Assembly: GCA_028994555.1 (NCBI GenBank)
Contig: JARDVN010000001.1
Coordinates: forward strand, 744,001-808,000
Reading direction: 5' to 3'
Length of the DNA: 64,000 nucleotides
From: Citrobacter amalonaticus
GTDB lineage: Bacteria > Pseudomonadota > Gammaproteobacteria > Enterobacterales > Enterobacteriaceae
This document shows positions 12,434 through 23,200 of this stretch, one piece after another. A model generated the notes under the pieces. It worked only from the letters and a program-made list of their open reading frames with translations. It had not been told where the DNA came from and made no database searches. The first letter of the stretch is position 1. Each line of letters opens with the position of its first letter. A program made the translations under genes and the position numbers.

Positions 12434-14866
12434 CTAGAGCAGTTGCGCCAGACGGTTGATATCCGACTGGATCGCGCCGGCGGTGACGTCACGCCCGGCA
12501 CCGGGCCCGCGGATCACTAACGGGTTATCGCGATACCAGCGGCTTTCGATGGCGAAGACGTTATCGCACGGCAGCAGCGCTGCCAGCGGATGCTCCGGGC
12601 GAACCGCTTCCACGCCGACACGCGCTTTGCCGTTGGCGTCGAAACGCGCCACATAGCGCAGCACCAGCCCCATTTCGCGGGCCGCTTCCAGACGCTGCAC
12701 CATCTGATCGTTCAGCTCATCGCCATTCTCAAAGAAGTGGTCGATTGAGCCTTCTTCACAGTGCGCGGGAACCAGAGACTCAACGCGAACCTGATCCGGC
12801 TCGATGTCGTAGCCTGCTTCACGCGCCAGAATCACCAGCTTGCGCATCACATCTTTACCCGACAGGTCAACGCGCGGATCCGGCTCGGTCAGCCCTTGTT
12901 GCCAGGCCTGATCCACCAGATCGGTGAACGGCACGGAACCATCAAACTGCAGGAACAGCCAGGACAGCGTGCCGGAGAAGATCCCGCTGATCGACAAAAT
13001 GGTGTCGCCGCTGTCGATCAGATCGCGCACGGTATGGTTGATCGGCAACCCTGCGCCGACGGTCGCGTTATACAGCCAGTGACGCCCGGTCTTATCAAAC
13101 GCGTCATGGATCTGACGATACTTATTGCTGGTGCTCGCGCCGGCCAGTTTGTTCGCACTAATCACGTGGAAACCGTGGCTGGCGAAGTCGAGATATTGAT
13201 CGGCGAGCTGTTCGCTTGCCGTCACATCCAGAACCACCAGATCGTCATACGGATGCGCGCGCATCCACAAAAACAGCGACTCTTCATCTTGTTCAATGGC
13301 TTCATCATTGAAGAACGCCAGCGCCCGGCTGGCATCCAGCCCTTCGTAGTTCAGCAGGCTGCGGCGGCTATCCACGACACCGGCCAGCACAAATTCAAAT
13401 CCGGTACGCGCTGAGAGCGTGCTCTGTTCGCGGGCAAACAGTTCAAGCCAGCGGGAACCAATATTGCCTTTGCCGAAGAGTACGAGGCCGATGCGTTTCT
13501 CTGCGCGGAAAATAGACTGGTGCAGGCCCTGAATCAGGCTCTCCGTCGGGCCGGTACGCAGAACGGCGACCAGGCTAATCCCCTCTTCCGACTGCCAGGT
13601 AAATTCCACCGGCTGTCCTTTCAACTGCTGCCAGAAACGGTGGCAGTGCAGTGGGTTACGCGTGACACCCGCTCCTACCATCGCCACCAGCGCCAGCCCC
13701 TGACGCAATCGCAGTTCACCCGGCAGACCCGCTTCATCGAGGATTCGCAGGGCGCTGTCGGCCACTTCCGAGGTGTAGCAGAACTGCAGCAGGTGACGAT
13801 CGGTATGGACGCCAACCGCCAACGGACGCACCTGCGCACGCTTGAGGACCTGGTCGATATCTTTATGCGCCTGTTTAAAGTCCTGGCTGGCAGGAACCTG
13901 AAACTCAATCAGACAGACGTCGTCATGGCTGGTCACGATACGCGCGCCGGTTCCGGAAGCCAGTACACGCTCTATGCGCGTGGAGCCTTGATCCGGCGTA
14001 TAACTACAGCGCAACTGGAGATCGATATCGCTGCCGGAAACCGGCTGCAGCGTACGGGCGTGCAGAACCGGTGCCGCCAGACGCGCCAGCTCGCTGGCTT
14101 CATCCAGGCGCAGCAGCGGCAGCAGACAGGCATCTTTGACTTTACGCGGGTCAGCGCTGTACACCCCGGCCACATCGCTCCAGATGGTGACGCGAGAGAC
14201 TCCCGCCAGCGCGCCAATCTGCGTAGCGGAGTAGTCAGAACCATTACGGCCCAGCAGTACCGTTTCACCCGCATTACTACGGCTGATAAAACCGGTTACG
14301 ACCAGACGTTTTTGGGGATGCTGGATCAGCAGTTGCTGCAATAACGGGTAGGAAAGCCCTTCATCCACCTGCGGCTGCGCGGCACGCTCGGCACGTAAAA
14401 ATTCACGCGCATCCAGCCAGGCCGACTCCATGCCCTGCTGGTTGAGCACAGCTGACATCAGACGCGCTGACCACACTTCACCGTGGCCCACGACTTCCGC
14501 ATAAACGGCGTCATTCACGCCGCTGTCCAGCAGATTGGCCAGACGCTCCAGATCGCTGATAAACAGGCTGATTAATGCCTCCGCCACGTCGGCGGGAAGC
14601 AGGCCACTAATCAGTTCACACTGATAGCGACGCAGGGTCTGTTGCACCTGATGCGCAGAGAGGCGATCGGTCTGACTTAATTTCAGCCAACTGATCAGTT
14701 GGTTGGTCGTACTACCCGCGGCGGAAACCACCATCATGTCGTCAGGCTGTGAATATTCCGCCATGATGCCCGCGACGCGCAGATAACACTTCACGTCAGC
14801 CAGACTACTACCACCAAATTTGTGCAGTTGACGACCCTTCGCCCCTGCCTGCGCAATCACACTCAT
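12434..14866 (-). CDS. metL: MetL, bifunctional aspartokinase II / homoserine dehydrogenase II
   Basis: 810-aa fusion. The N-terminal aspartokinase has LHKFGGSSLADV and NGSDYSATQIGAL. A central regulatory region is followed by homoserine dehydrogenase from about residue 465, with the NAD-binding GLVLFGKGNIGSRWLELF and the catalytic ISANKLAGAST region. It supplies homoserine for methionine. It starts two bases after the repaired end of metB, so the two are translationally close in one MetJ-repressed operon. The frame is intact over all 2.4 kb. Confidence 0.97.
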   Translation of the reverse strand: MSVIAQAGAKGRQLHKFGGSSLADVKCYLRVAGIMAEYSQPDDMMVVSAAGSTTNQLISWLKLSQTDRLSAHQVQQTLRRYQCELISGLLPADVAEALISLFISDLERLANLLDSGVNDAVYAEVVGHGEVWSARLMSAVLNQQGMESAWLDAREFLRAERAAQPQVDEGLSYPLLQQLLIQHPQKRLVVTGFISRSNAGETVLLGRNGSDYSATQIGALAGVSRVTIWSDVAGVYSADPRKVKDACLLPLLRLDEASELARLAAPVLHARTLQPVSGSDIDLQLRCSYTPDQGSTRIERVLASGTGARIVTSHDDVCLIEFQVPASQDFKQAHKDIDQVLKRAQVRPLAVGVHTDRHLLQFCYTSEVADSALRILDEAGLPGELRLRQGLALVAMVGAGVTRNPLHCHRFWQQLKGQPVEFTWQSEEGISLVAVLRTGPTESLIQGLHQSIFRAEKRIGLVLFGKGNIGSRWLELFAREQSTLSARTGFEFVLAGVVDSRRSLLNYEGLDASRALAFFNDEAIEQDEESLFLWMRAHPYDDLVVLDVTASEQLADQYLDFASHGFHVISANKLAGASTSNKYRQIHDAFDKTGRHWLYNATVGAGLPINHTVRDLIDSGDTILSISGIFSGTLSWLFLQFDGSVPFTDLVDQAWQQGLTEPDPRVDLSGKDVMRKLVILAREAGYDIEPDQVRVESLVPAHCEEGSIDHFFENGDELNDQMVQRLEAAREMGLVLRYVARFDANGKARVGVEAVRPEHPLAALLPCDNVFAIESRWYRDNPLVIRGPGAGRDVTAGAIQSDINRLAQLL

Positions 14867-14868
14867 GT

Positions 14869-16030
14869 TTACCCCTTGTTTGCAGCCCGGAAGCCATTTT
14901 CCAGGTCGGCAATTAAATCTTCGCCATCTTCAATACCCGTGGAGATACGCAGCAGCGTCTCGGAGATCCCGGCGGCGGCACGCGCTTCTGGCGCCATGCC
15001 GGCATGCGTCATCGTTGCGGCGTGAGAGATTAAGCTTTCCACTCCCCCCTAAAGATTCCGCCAGCGTAAACAACGACAGCCCACTCAGGAAACGACGCAG
15101 CGTCTGCTCATCGCCATCCAGTTCAAAACTCAACATTGCGCCAAAGCCTTTCTGCTGACGCGCCGCAATTTCATGCCCCTGATTTTCAGGCAGCGACGGG
15201 TGATACAGCTTTTTCACCAGCGGCTGGGTTTGCAGGTAATCGACGATCGCCTGTGCATTACGCTGCGCCACTTCCATGCGCGGCGACAGCGTACGCAGCC
15301 CGCGCAGCAGCAGGTAGCTGTCAAACGCGCTGCCGGTCACGCCGATATTATTCGCCCACCATGCCAGTTCGGTGACGATTTCCGGATCTTTGGCTATCAC
15401 CACGCCCGCCACGACGTCAGAGTGACCATTCAGATATTTCGTGCATGAATGCAACACCAGATCGGCGCCCAATGCCAGCGGATTTTGCAGCGCCGGGCTT
15501 AAAAAAGTGTTATCGACAACGCTGACGGCTCCGGCTTCACGCGCCAGTTGACAGATTTTCGCAATATCCACCACGCGTAACAGCGGATTACTCGGGCTTT
15601 CCACCAGCACCAGTTTAGGTTTTTCGGCCAGCGCGGCCTGCAACGCCTGCTCATCACCCTGATCGACAAAGCGCACGCGATAGCACCCGCGTTTAGCCAG
15701 ACTGTCAAACAGGCGGTAGCTGCCGCCGTAGCAGTCATGTGGCGCAACCAGCAGATCGCCAGGCTTCAGGAACACGGTTGTCACCAGATGGATCGCCGAC
15801 ATGCCGGTATTGGTCAGCACCGCACCCGCACCGCCTTCCAGTTCGGCCAGCGCACGCTGGACCACATCGCGCGTGGGGTTGCCGCGACGGGAGTAGTCAT
15901 GAGTGCGAGGCTCATTAAAACCGGTAAAATTATAGGTGCTGGAAAGGTGGATCGGCGGAACGACGCAACCGTACTGCTCGTCGTCATTTAACCCGCTACG
16001 CACTGCGATGGTGGCCTGTTTACGCGTCAT
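14869..16030 (-). CDS. metB: MetB, cystathionine gamma-synthase (frameshifted)
   Basis: PLP enzyme of the Cys/Met family joining O-succinylhomoserine and cysteine, 386 aa after repair, matching E. coli. The PLP lysine is in LHSCTKYLNGHSDVVAG. A run of six C at 15044-15049 breaks the frame in LAESLGG; with five the protein continues VESLISHAATMTHAGMAPEA and ends FRAANKG at 14869. First gene of metBL, divergent from metJ across an array of met boxes. Confidence 0.95.
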
Positions 16031-16092
16031 GTTAGGGTGTTCCTGAGCTGAGTCGATGAAAAGTCAGGCTTCAGAGTAAACAGGTTCACAAT

Positions 16093-16132
16093 AGACGTCA
16101 ATACATCTGGACATCTAAACTTCTTTGCGTAT
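16093..16132. promoter_or_regulatory. Tandem met boxes in the metB-metJ divergent promoter region
   Basis: Five contiguous octamers, AGACGTCA ATACATCT GGACATCT AAACTTCT TTGCGTAT, match the AGACGTCT MetJ operator to varying degrees. They control metBL and metJ autogenously. Confidence 0.9.
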
Positions 16133-16306
16133 AGATTGAGCAAACCGGAAATAGCCGTTAAAATTATCTGCATTAGCGCACAACTACAGGTGCTTAATCC
16201 GTGTCACGGTATCGCCTGTACGGTAAACTATGCGGATTACGGCGAGTAGCCACACTAACAGTATGGCCTTGCCCCATATTAATGACGAAGAGGATTAAGG
16301 TATCTC

Positions 16307-16624
16307 ATGGCTGAATGGAGCGGCGAATATATCAGCCCATACGCTGAGCACGGTAAGAAGAGTGAGCAAGTAAAGAAAATTACGGTTTCCATTCCTCTGA
16401 AGGTGTTAAAAATCCTCACCGATGAACGCACGCGTCGTCAGGTGAACAACCTGCGTCACGCCACCAACAGCGAGCTGCTGTGTGAAGCGTTTCTGCATGC
16501 CTTTACCGGGCAACCTCTGCCAAACGATGCCGATCTGCGTAAAGAGCGCAGCGACGAAATCCCGGAAGCGGCGAAAGAAATTATGCGTGAATTGGGGATC
16601 GACCCGGAGACGTGGGAATATTGA
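16307..16624 (+). CDS. metJ: MetJ, methionine repressor
   Basis: Ribbon-helix-helix repressor (105 aa) that binds met boxes with S-adenosylmethionine as co-repressor. The DNA-contacting strand is [10 protein letters not shown], followed by helices [14 protein letters not shown] and [13 protein letters not shown]. Length and sequence are essentially those of E. coli. Its last 64 bp through the stop codon are repeated exactly at 24695-24759. Confidence 0.98.
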   Translation: MAEWSGEYISPYAEHGKKSEQVKKITVSIPLKVLKILTDERTRRQVNNLRHATNSELLCEAFLHAFTGQPLPNDADLRKERSDEIPEAAKEIMRELGIDPETWEY

Positions 16625-16625
16625 T
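16561..16625 (+). repeat. 65-bp direct repeat, copy 1 (metJ 3' end)
   Basis: CCCGGAAGCGGCGAAAG through GAATATTGAT is identical to 24695-24759, in the same orientation, 8.1 kb away. This copy is the genuine end of metJ. Confidence 0.95.
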
Positions 16626-16627
16626 GC

Positions 16628-16660
16628 AGAGAAGAGCGGCACGAGTGCTGCTCTTCTTAA
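16628..16660 (+). terminator. Terminator after metJ
   Basis: GAAGAGC and GCTCTTC arms with an intervening loop, followed by TTAATT, just after the metJ stop and before yiiX. Confidence 0.6.
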
Positions 16661-16683
16661 TTGTGTAACAAGGATGTTATGCC

Positions 16684-17293
16684 ATGAATCGCGGTTTACT
16701 TATTTTCAGTCTTCTGGTTGCGACTCCCGTTTTTGCCTGGGAACCGCAAACTGGCGACATTATCTTTCAGGTTTCTCGCTCATCTCAAAGTAAAGCTATC
16801 CAACTGGCAACTCACTCGAACTACAGCCATACCGGCATGGTAGTCATACGTAACAGCAAACCATATGTCTTTGAAGCAGTTGGCCCAGTGGTCTATACCC
16901 CGTTACAGAACTGGATTTCGCACGGCGAGGACGGCAAGTATATCGTCAGGCGAGTCAACGGGGGGGCTTTCATCACAGCAGCAGCAAAAGCTGGCGCAGA
17001 TAGCAAAACGTTATCTCGGCAAACCTTACGATCTGGCTTTTTCATGGAGTGATGAGCGCCAGTACTGCTCGGAAGTGGTGTGGAAGGTCTATCAAAAAGC
17101 GTTAGGCATGCGCATCGGCAAACTGCAAAAGCTAAAAGAGTTCGATCTCTATCAACCTGCAGTGCAAATTAAACTCAAAGAGCGCTACGGGAAAAATATT
17201 CCACTGAATGAGACGGTCATCTCCCCACAGGCGGTTTTTGATGCTCCACAATTGGAAACCGTTGCCAGAGAGTGGCCTCTTTTTTCCTGGTAA
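16684..17293 (+). CDS. yiiX: YiiX, permuted papain-fold (DUF830/NlpC-P60-like) peptidase (frameshifted)
   Basis: Secreted protein of about 202 aa with signal peptide MNRGLLIFSLLVATPVFA. TGDIIFQVSRS with THSNYSHTGMVV supplies the His region, and QYCSEVVWKVY the probable catalytic cysteine of the circularly permuted papain-like fold. A run of seven G at 16960-16966 breaks the frame after RRVNG; six restores GGLSSQQQQKLAQIAKRYLG. In E. coli yiiX sits between metJ and rpmE. Here the rhs island separates it from rpmE. A peptidoglycan or lipid substrate is inferred from the family, not shown. Confidence 0.9.
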
Positions 17294-17363
17294 AAGGATA
17301 TTATCAGAGTAACAACTCACTCCAGTATCCTATTATCCGTTGCATGCCAGTGTGTTGAACTGG

Positions 17364-18342
17364 TCAGTCGTTACCCATTTTCATTGATAATGGGCATTGA
17401 GTTTCAGATTTATTTATATCCAATCCGTTGACTGGGGAAGGGTATTTCCTTATATACTCAATCGCCAGAATTTCCGCTTGTTCAATTTCATCTTTTTTCA
17501 TTCTACTTGCTATCAATCTTCGAGAGTCATTAGCTTTTTTTAATGCCATTATAATATGATACTGAGAACCATGCATAAGATTGCTGAGTATTCATTTCAA
17601 CCTCATCAGCTCCATTTTCATATAGCAGCCCTAAATTATTTTGAGCAACTGCATACCCCTGACACGCAGAACTTTTTAACAATTCCAATGCCTTAAATTT
17701 ATCGACAGGAAGATTCCCCAGCCCTTGGGAATAAAATAATGCGAGTGAATTTTTCGCACTCATCGAGCCTAAATCCACCGCTTTACGGTACCACTCTACT
17801 GCTTTTACATCATCCTGTTCAACACCTAAGCCATAATGATAAAGATGTCCTAAATTATATAAAGCAACCGTATTTTTTTATCCGCTGCCATAAGAAAAAA
17901 TCTTCTTGCCTTTACATAATCTACCCCTCCACCCTGCCCACTCATATACAGGAAACCCAGATTTACCTGTGCATCGGCACTACCCTGCATAGCAGCTTTA
18001 GTATAAAAACGCCTGGCCTGAAGTAAATCTTTGGTTACACCGAAACCTTTTTCATAAAAAAAGACCTATATTATACAAAGCTGGTATAGAACCCTGTGCC
18101 GCTGCCTTTTCATACCAATAAATAGCTTGCTCATAGTTTTTATCGACGCCTAAACCTTGTCCGTAAGAAAATCCAAGGTCATTTTGAGCTTCTTTGTTAC
18201 CTTTTTCTGCCATTGCTATTAAATTATTAATCCTCCAATTTTTCTTATTCTCGTTAAATTGTTTAGATACTAACGTTAGTAACATAATAACAACACATAC
18301 CAGCACTCCAAAAACAACAATACTCACGCCATATTTTTTCAT
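17364..18342 (-). CDS. Sel1-repeat (TPR-like) membrane-anchored protein, three homopolymer frameshifts
   Basis: After repair, a 325-aa protein. One N-terminal membrane segment (VSIVVFGVLVCVVIMLLTLV) is followed by five or six Sel1 repeats, for example AQNDLGFSYGQGLGVDKNYEQAIYWYEKAA and ALYNLGHLYHYGLGVEQDDVKAVEWYRKA. The frame breaks at the A/T runs 18056-18062 (one base too many), 17873-17879 (one too few, judged by repeat spacing) and 17535-17541 (one too many). The three shifts together bring the segments into one frame. AT-rich composition marks it as foreign. Sel1 proteins often accompany polymorphic toxins, so an immunity or chaperone role near the rhs modules is possible but inferred. 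Confidence 0.75.
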
Positions 18343-18410
18343 CTACTGACATTCACCTGTCTAATACGACACATTATATTCTGCCATTGCTTCATTTGTA
18401 TCATTCCCTC

Positions 18411-18468
18411 AATCATCAAATTCTGCGCGCTACTAAACCCGTCCGTTAATGTCAGTCAGCGCCAGCGT
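18411..18468 (-). pseudogene. 58-bp scrap of an Rhs core
   Basis: This stretch aligns with about 85% identity to the DEWGN...[16 protein letters not shown] coding region of the full rhs gene (around 20970-21028), then homology stops. It is the third trace of an rhs C-terminal region in the cluster and lies directly upstream (minus strand) of the Sel1 gene. Confidence 0.7.
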
Positions 18469-18564
18469 CACGCGGTCCGCTTTATTCTTATTTTGCTTCA
18501 TGCAGCCAGTGCAGTGTGATAGCATGATAAGCCCTCGTAAACCGGACAGGTTATATTCATTATT

Positions 18565-18819
18565 CTAATTACTATAAAAACAACGCCCAATTATGTTATA
18601 GATGACATATGCGTCACTAATTAACAATGCAAATGAGCAATAACGCCCCCATCCTCCGTCTGGATATAACAACAGAAATATAACAATTGATATTGCAACA
18701 CATATTATTGCGGTAACGAATAATTTATGATAAATACTATTATTAATAGCAGTTACGTTAATCACTATTAAAGCAATTATGGACAAAATCAATCCTATAC
18801 AAAAAAATAAAATTTTCAC
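18565..18819 (-). CDS. Small hydrophobic protein, candidate immunity protein for the orphan Rhs tip
   Basis: 84-aa protein with three predicted membrane segments (LFFCIGLILSIIALIVI, LFVTAIICVAISIVIFLLL and a third near CSFALLISDAYVIYNII). Its ATG overlaps the stop of the upstream Rhs tip (ATGA-type overlap at 18816-18819), the usual toxin-immunity spacing. I recognise no family. AT-rich. The immunity role is inferred from position and size. Confidence 0.6.
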   Translation of the reverse strand: MKILFFCIGLILSIIALIVINVTAINNSIYHKLFVTAIICVAISIVIFLLLYPDGGWGRYCSFALLISDAYVIYNIIGRCFYSN

Positions 18820-19840
18820 TGTGATGTTCCACTGTTTGTTGTCGTACTGCTTCCCCTTGATGAGGATGCCCCTACACCCATTGTAGTAACAGCCCCTTTT
18901 CTTTCTGGTGGAGTAGCAGATGTACCAGGAGCAGATTTGAACTGACGTTGGCTCCAGCTACGACAAATATCATCATAACCATAGTAGCTTCGCTCACCAA
19001 TTTTCTTATCCATCATCTCTTTAAATATTTTATCTTGCGTAGTATTTGCTTTTTTTATAATCAACTATTACCCCTCCATGTGATATATCTTTATAAACCT
19101 CACCGTGCGGGAAGTCACTCATCCCATAACTATATGAATCATAAACACCATTTGGATCACCAACATTTATACTTTGATGGAGATCTGGTTCACCTGATGC
19201 CGCGCCCTCTAACCAAATATCCAGTCCCATGGGGTCAATAAGCTTTATTGGATTATTAAATACATAGCTATATAGATTCCATCCCCCCCATCAACCCTAT
19301 CGGATCCTGTGTGATATACCTTCCCTGTGCAGGGTCGTAGTACCGGTGGCGGTTATAGTACAGTCCTGTCTCTTTATCCCACTGCTGCCCCGGCAGACGG
19401 ATAAGCTGTTCCAGGTTATGCGAGTTATCTTCCCGCAGCATATTCCCCCCATTCATCAAACTCAGCGCGCCATGCAACCCGTCCGTTAATGTCAATCAGC
19501 GCCAGCGGCAGCCCCCGGTGGTCGCAGTGGTACAGGTGGATTTTACGTTCCGGCGTGTATTCCGGCTCTGTCTGGTTTTGTATCTGCGCCGGCGTCAGGC
19601 CGCACTGTGCCAGCCACGCCTGGTTAGCTTCGCTGAGTTCCCCGCGCTGTAGTTCTGCTTCCAGATTATCCACCATCGCCACCAGTTCCGGCGGGAAGGT
19701 CACGTTTGCTTCCTGCTGAAATTTCTCCGCCAGCGTGCGACGTACTGCTTTTGCCAGCTCTGCGGTCCGGGTTTCGATTCTGACCAGCGGCGTGAAGCTA
19801 CCCAGTGTGTAAATCGCCTGCACGCGTTGTGTAGCTGAGC
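18816..19840 (-). pseudogene. Orphan Rhs C-terminal module: truncated core plus variable tip 2
   Basis: Lacks the Rhs N-terminus. It begins abruptly at [18 protein letters not shown], runs through the conserved core end [30 protein letters not shown] and DPMGL, then a variable tip: LDIWLEGAASGEPDLHQSI, GDPNGVYDSYSYG, SYYGYDDICRSWSQRQF, ending in a Ser/Thr-rich tail. Three runs break the frame: C6 19445-19450, C7 19283-19289 and T7 19050-19056; one base less at each gives one frame. It is a displaced toxin module that could be recombined onto a full-length Rhs. The CRSWSQ cysteine region might be catalytic, but I cannot name the activity. Confidence 0.75.
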
Positions 19841-19888
19841 GGGCAGATGAACTGTTTCAGATTTTTTCTTTCGAACACAAAAACCTTC

Positions 19889-20279
19889 TTACCAGTAGAA
19901 CACATCCCCCCCCCCAATTCCTCCTAAAATAGCACCTGTTAGAACACCTTCAAGAAGTAAAATATACTCATTTTGATTTATACCCGAAACTAAATAAGTA
20001 AACATAACACCTAAAGCCACAGCCAATGAGGAATGAAAAATAGAGTTTTTATGTATTAAAAAACCGGTAAGACATCCACATAAAAACATTATAGAATAAG
20101 CTATTAAGTTAAAAAAAAGAATTAACAAATGATTTTGGTAAAACTCTTTAAATATATACCATAAAATAATTTTAAGAGAGTTCCTTGCAAATGAACAAGT
20201 GTTAATGCAGATAATATATGAAAGCGCCACACCTACTCTTGGCGATAGTTCCGTGAACTTTTTTTATATGCTTATCCAT
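19889..20279 (-). CDS. Multi-pass membrane protein, candidate immunity protein of the main Rhs (frameshifted)
   Basis: Begins with an ATG at 20279, nine bases after the rhs stop. It reads MDKHIKKFTELSPRVG once a seven-T run (20259-20265) is reduced to six, then joins the hydrophobic frame VALSYIICINTCSFARNSLK. Segments such as LLILFFNLIAYSIMFLCGCL, SLAVALGVMFTYLVSG and LLLEGVLTGAILGGIGG suggest four membrane helices. The 3' end runs into a ten-base G tract, so the exact C-terminus (VFYW as read) is uncertain. No family recognised; immunity is inferred from location immediately after a toxin tip. Confidence 0.65.
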
Positions 20280-20288
20280 TTAACTTTA

Positions 20289-23200
20289 TTACTTTTGACC
20301 ACATGATTTTTTACCTAATTCTTGAGTCGCCTCAGAATTTTTAAAGCACTGATAGCTACTCTTTGAACCACATGTTATTGACTGCGAATGAGCATCAATA
20401 AGATCTTTTGCATTGTCTATAATAGTATCTGTAGCTGATGCTATGTCTGAAGGATCCTCTCCAGGGTCTGGAATTCCTCTACCAGCCTCAACCTCATTAA
20501 TAGGGAACCAGCCGGTTTGAAAAGTCCGATTATTAACAGATTTTGTGTTACCAAATTGATCTTCACATATCGCATTTACATTTATATAACTATTCCCAAA
20601 TTTCTTTCCTCTGTCTTCATCCCATCGTGAAAATTTCCACTCAGATACAGGCTTCGGAAATGAATTCTCATATTGAATTGCAGCACGATTATAAACATCT
20701 TTTATGCCCGGTTGATCCAGCAAGAAATTTAATGCACCCAATCCACTTAATCCCAGCGGATCTACCTCTGTGACTGGATTCACCGGATATTGATATAAAT
20801 TCCACCCACCGTTCAATCCAATAGGATCCTGCGTGACATACCTTCCCTGTAACGGGTCGTAGTACCGGTGCCGGTTATAGTACAACCCCGTCTCTTTATC
20901 ATACTGCTGCCCCGGCAAGCGGATGAGTTGTTCCAGGTTATGCGGGTTATCTTCCCGCAGCATATTCCCCCATTCATCAAACTCAGCGCGCCACGCAACC
21001 CGTCCGTTAACGTCAATCAGCGCCAGCGGCAGCCCCCGGTGGTCGCAGTGGTACAGGTGGATTTTGCGTTCCGGCATATATTCCGGCTCTGTCTGGTTTT
21101 GTATCTGCGCCGGCGTCAGGCCGCACTGTGCCAGCCACGCCCGGTTGGCTTCGCTGAGTTCTTCGCGCTGTAGCTCCGCTTCCAGATTATCCACCATTGC
21201 CACCAGTTCCGGCGGGAAGGTCACGTTTGCTTCCTGCTGAAATTTCTCCGCCAGCGTGCGACGTACTGCTTTTGCCAGCTCTCCGGTAGCCGTTTCAATA
21301 CGGATGAGCGGGGTGAAGCTCCCCGGCAGGTACACCGTCTGAATACGTGTTTTGTCCGTCTGCGTGGTGGTCAGCCTGTCGCCGTCCCAGGCGTACCACA
21401 CGGTTTCCTGCAGCGCCGGCTGTGAACACGAGCCATCGTGATATACCGTACATGCCCACACCCGTTTGCTGATTCGCCGTCCCAGTGGGTCGTAAAGATA
21501 ACGGCTTTCCGTCAGCACGTTGCCTGCCTGCATCCGGCGGTAGTGCGCCAGTCGGTGCTGGTTATCATACTCATAATGATGCGACAGGCTGCCGTGCGGG
21601 TGTATCCGGCGCTCGTCTTTCTCCGTCAGCCTGCCGTGTTCGTCATAATGATAAAAGTTCTCCACATCCTGGCTGATGCGGTTATCCGGGAAGCGTTCCG
21701 GCAGCATCGGGTATTTATCCCGTTCCGCTGTCCGGTTGCCCGCCGGGTCGGTGAACGTCCACTGCGCCAGGTCATGGCCGGGAGAGGTAATGTGCGTGCC
21801 GAGTAATCGCCCGGCGTCGCCGTACTGATAATCCCGCTGCTCATGCTGCCCGCTGATACGGACAAGATGTCCGCCGGTATTCCAGGTGTAGTCGCGGTTA
21901 AGCTGAAGAATATTGAGGTGGTGGCTCTGTAGCTGCCCGCCCGGCGCGTATGCCGTGGTCAGGTCGTAGTCGCCGAAGCGGCGCTGCGTTTCCCGGTGCA
22001 GGTGGTCGCGGGTGAACTCAACCAGCGGTGTGTCGCCGAGTTTCATCCCGGCCAGATAACCGCTGCCGTACGTCAGCCACGCCACCGGGGGGAAGGGCGT
22101 CCGGCGTCACGCGGTCCGGCAGTCCCTTGTCACTGTAATCGTGCCGGGTTTCGTGTTGCCAGAGTAGTTCATTCGTTTCAGGATGGTGCACCGTCTGGCG
22201 TTCGCTGATAAGGCGGCCCTGTTTATCGTGCTTATATTCCACCGTTACCCGATGCCCGTCGCTGAGATGGCTGATTTCCGTCAGCCAGCCGCGCTCGTTG
22301 TAGGTCCACTGTTCCGCCGGCTCATCATTGACGGTGCGGTGCGTCAGGCGGTCGGATGCATTGTAATGCCAGAGGGTGACGAGGCTTTCATCCTCGCTGC
22401 GGATAAGCTGTCCGGTAATACCGTACTGATAACGCTGCGTCCTGCCGTCAAAGCCCGTTTCCTGTAGCAGCCTGTCCAGCAGGTCATAAGCGAAGATGGT
22501 GTGGCTGCCGTTCTCGTTGGTCAGTTGGGTAAGGCGACCTGCAGCGTCGTATGCCATCTGCCGCATCAGGCCGCCTTCGGTGGTGCTCACCGGGTGTCCT
22601 GCGTCGTCGTATTCTGTGGTCTGCCTGCTGCCGTCCGGATGAATAACCGCCGTCAGGTCACCTGCGATGCTGTACACATATCGGGTCTCATGGCCCGTTG
22701 CATTTTGCTGGCAGACAAGTCTGCCCCGCTCATCGTAAGCGCGGTACTGGCTGAGGCCTTCTTCCTGATGGAGGGCAGTGACCTGCCCGAAGATGTCGTA
22801 TTCATAGCGGGTCTGGTAGCCCGAGCAGTCGGTGAAGGTCAGCAACTGCCCGTAGCGGCTCCACGTCATCTGTTTGCGGCTGCCGGTGGCGTCTTCGCTG
22901 GCGGAGGGGTAATCGCTGTGCGGACCGGCATACATATAGCGGGTGGTGTTCCCCTGGCGGGAAGTCTGCGCTGTCCGCCGGCCATGCTCATCATATTCGT
23001 GCTTATCCCGTAAGCCATCCGGGTGGATGACGGTGGTCAGCTGGCGCTGGTCGTTGTAACTGAAGCGGACTGACCTGCCATCAGGCGTGACAATTTCTGT
23101 GACGTTACCGGAAGCGATACTGTACCGGTATTCGGTTTTCCGGCCTGCCGCATCGGTCTGCGCGGTGAGCCAGCCCAGGATGTTGTACCCGCTGAGGGTT

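Noticed and set aside
12761..14344. Two long plus-strand open frames (217 and 274 aa) inside metL
   Set aside because: Antisense shadows of a clearly coding GC-rich gene; no family features or ribosome-binding sites.
18948..19241. 97-aa plus-strand frame rich in His (opposite the Rhs tip)
   Set aside because: Antisense to the variable tip; no start context, and the minus frame has Rhs features.
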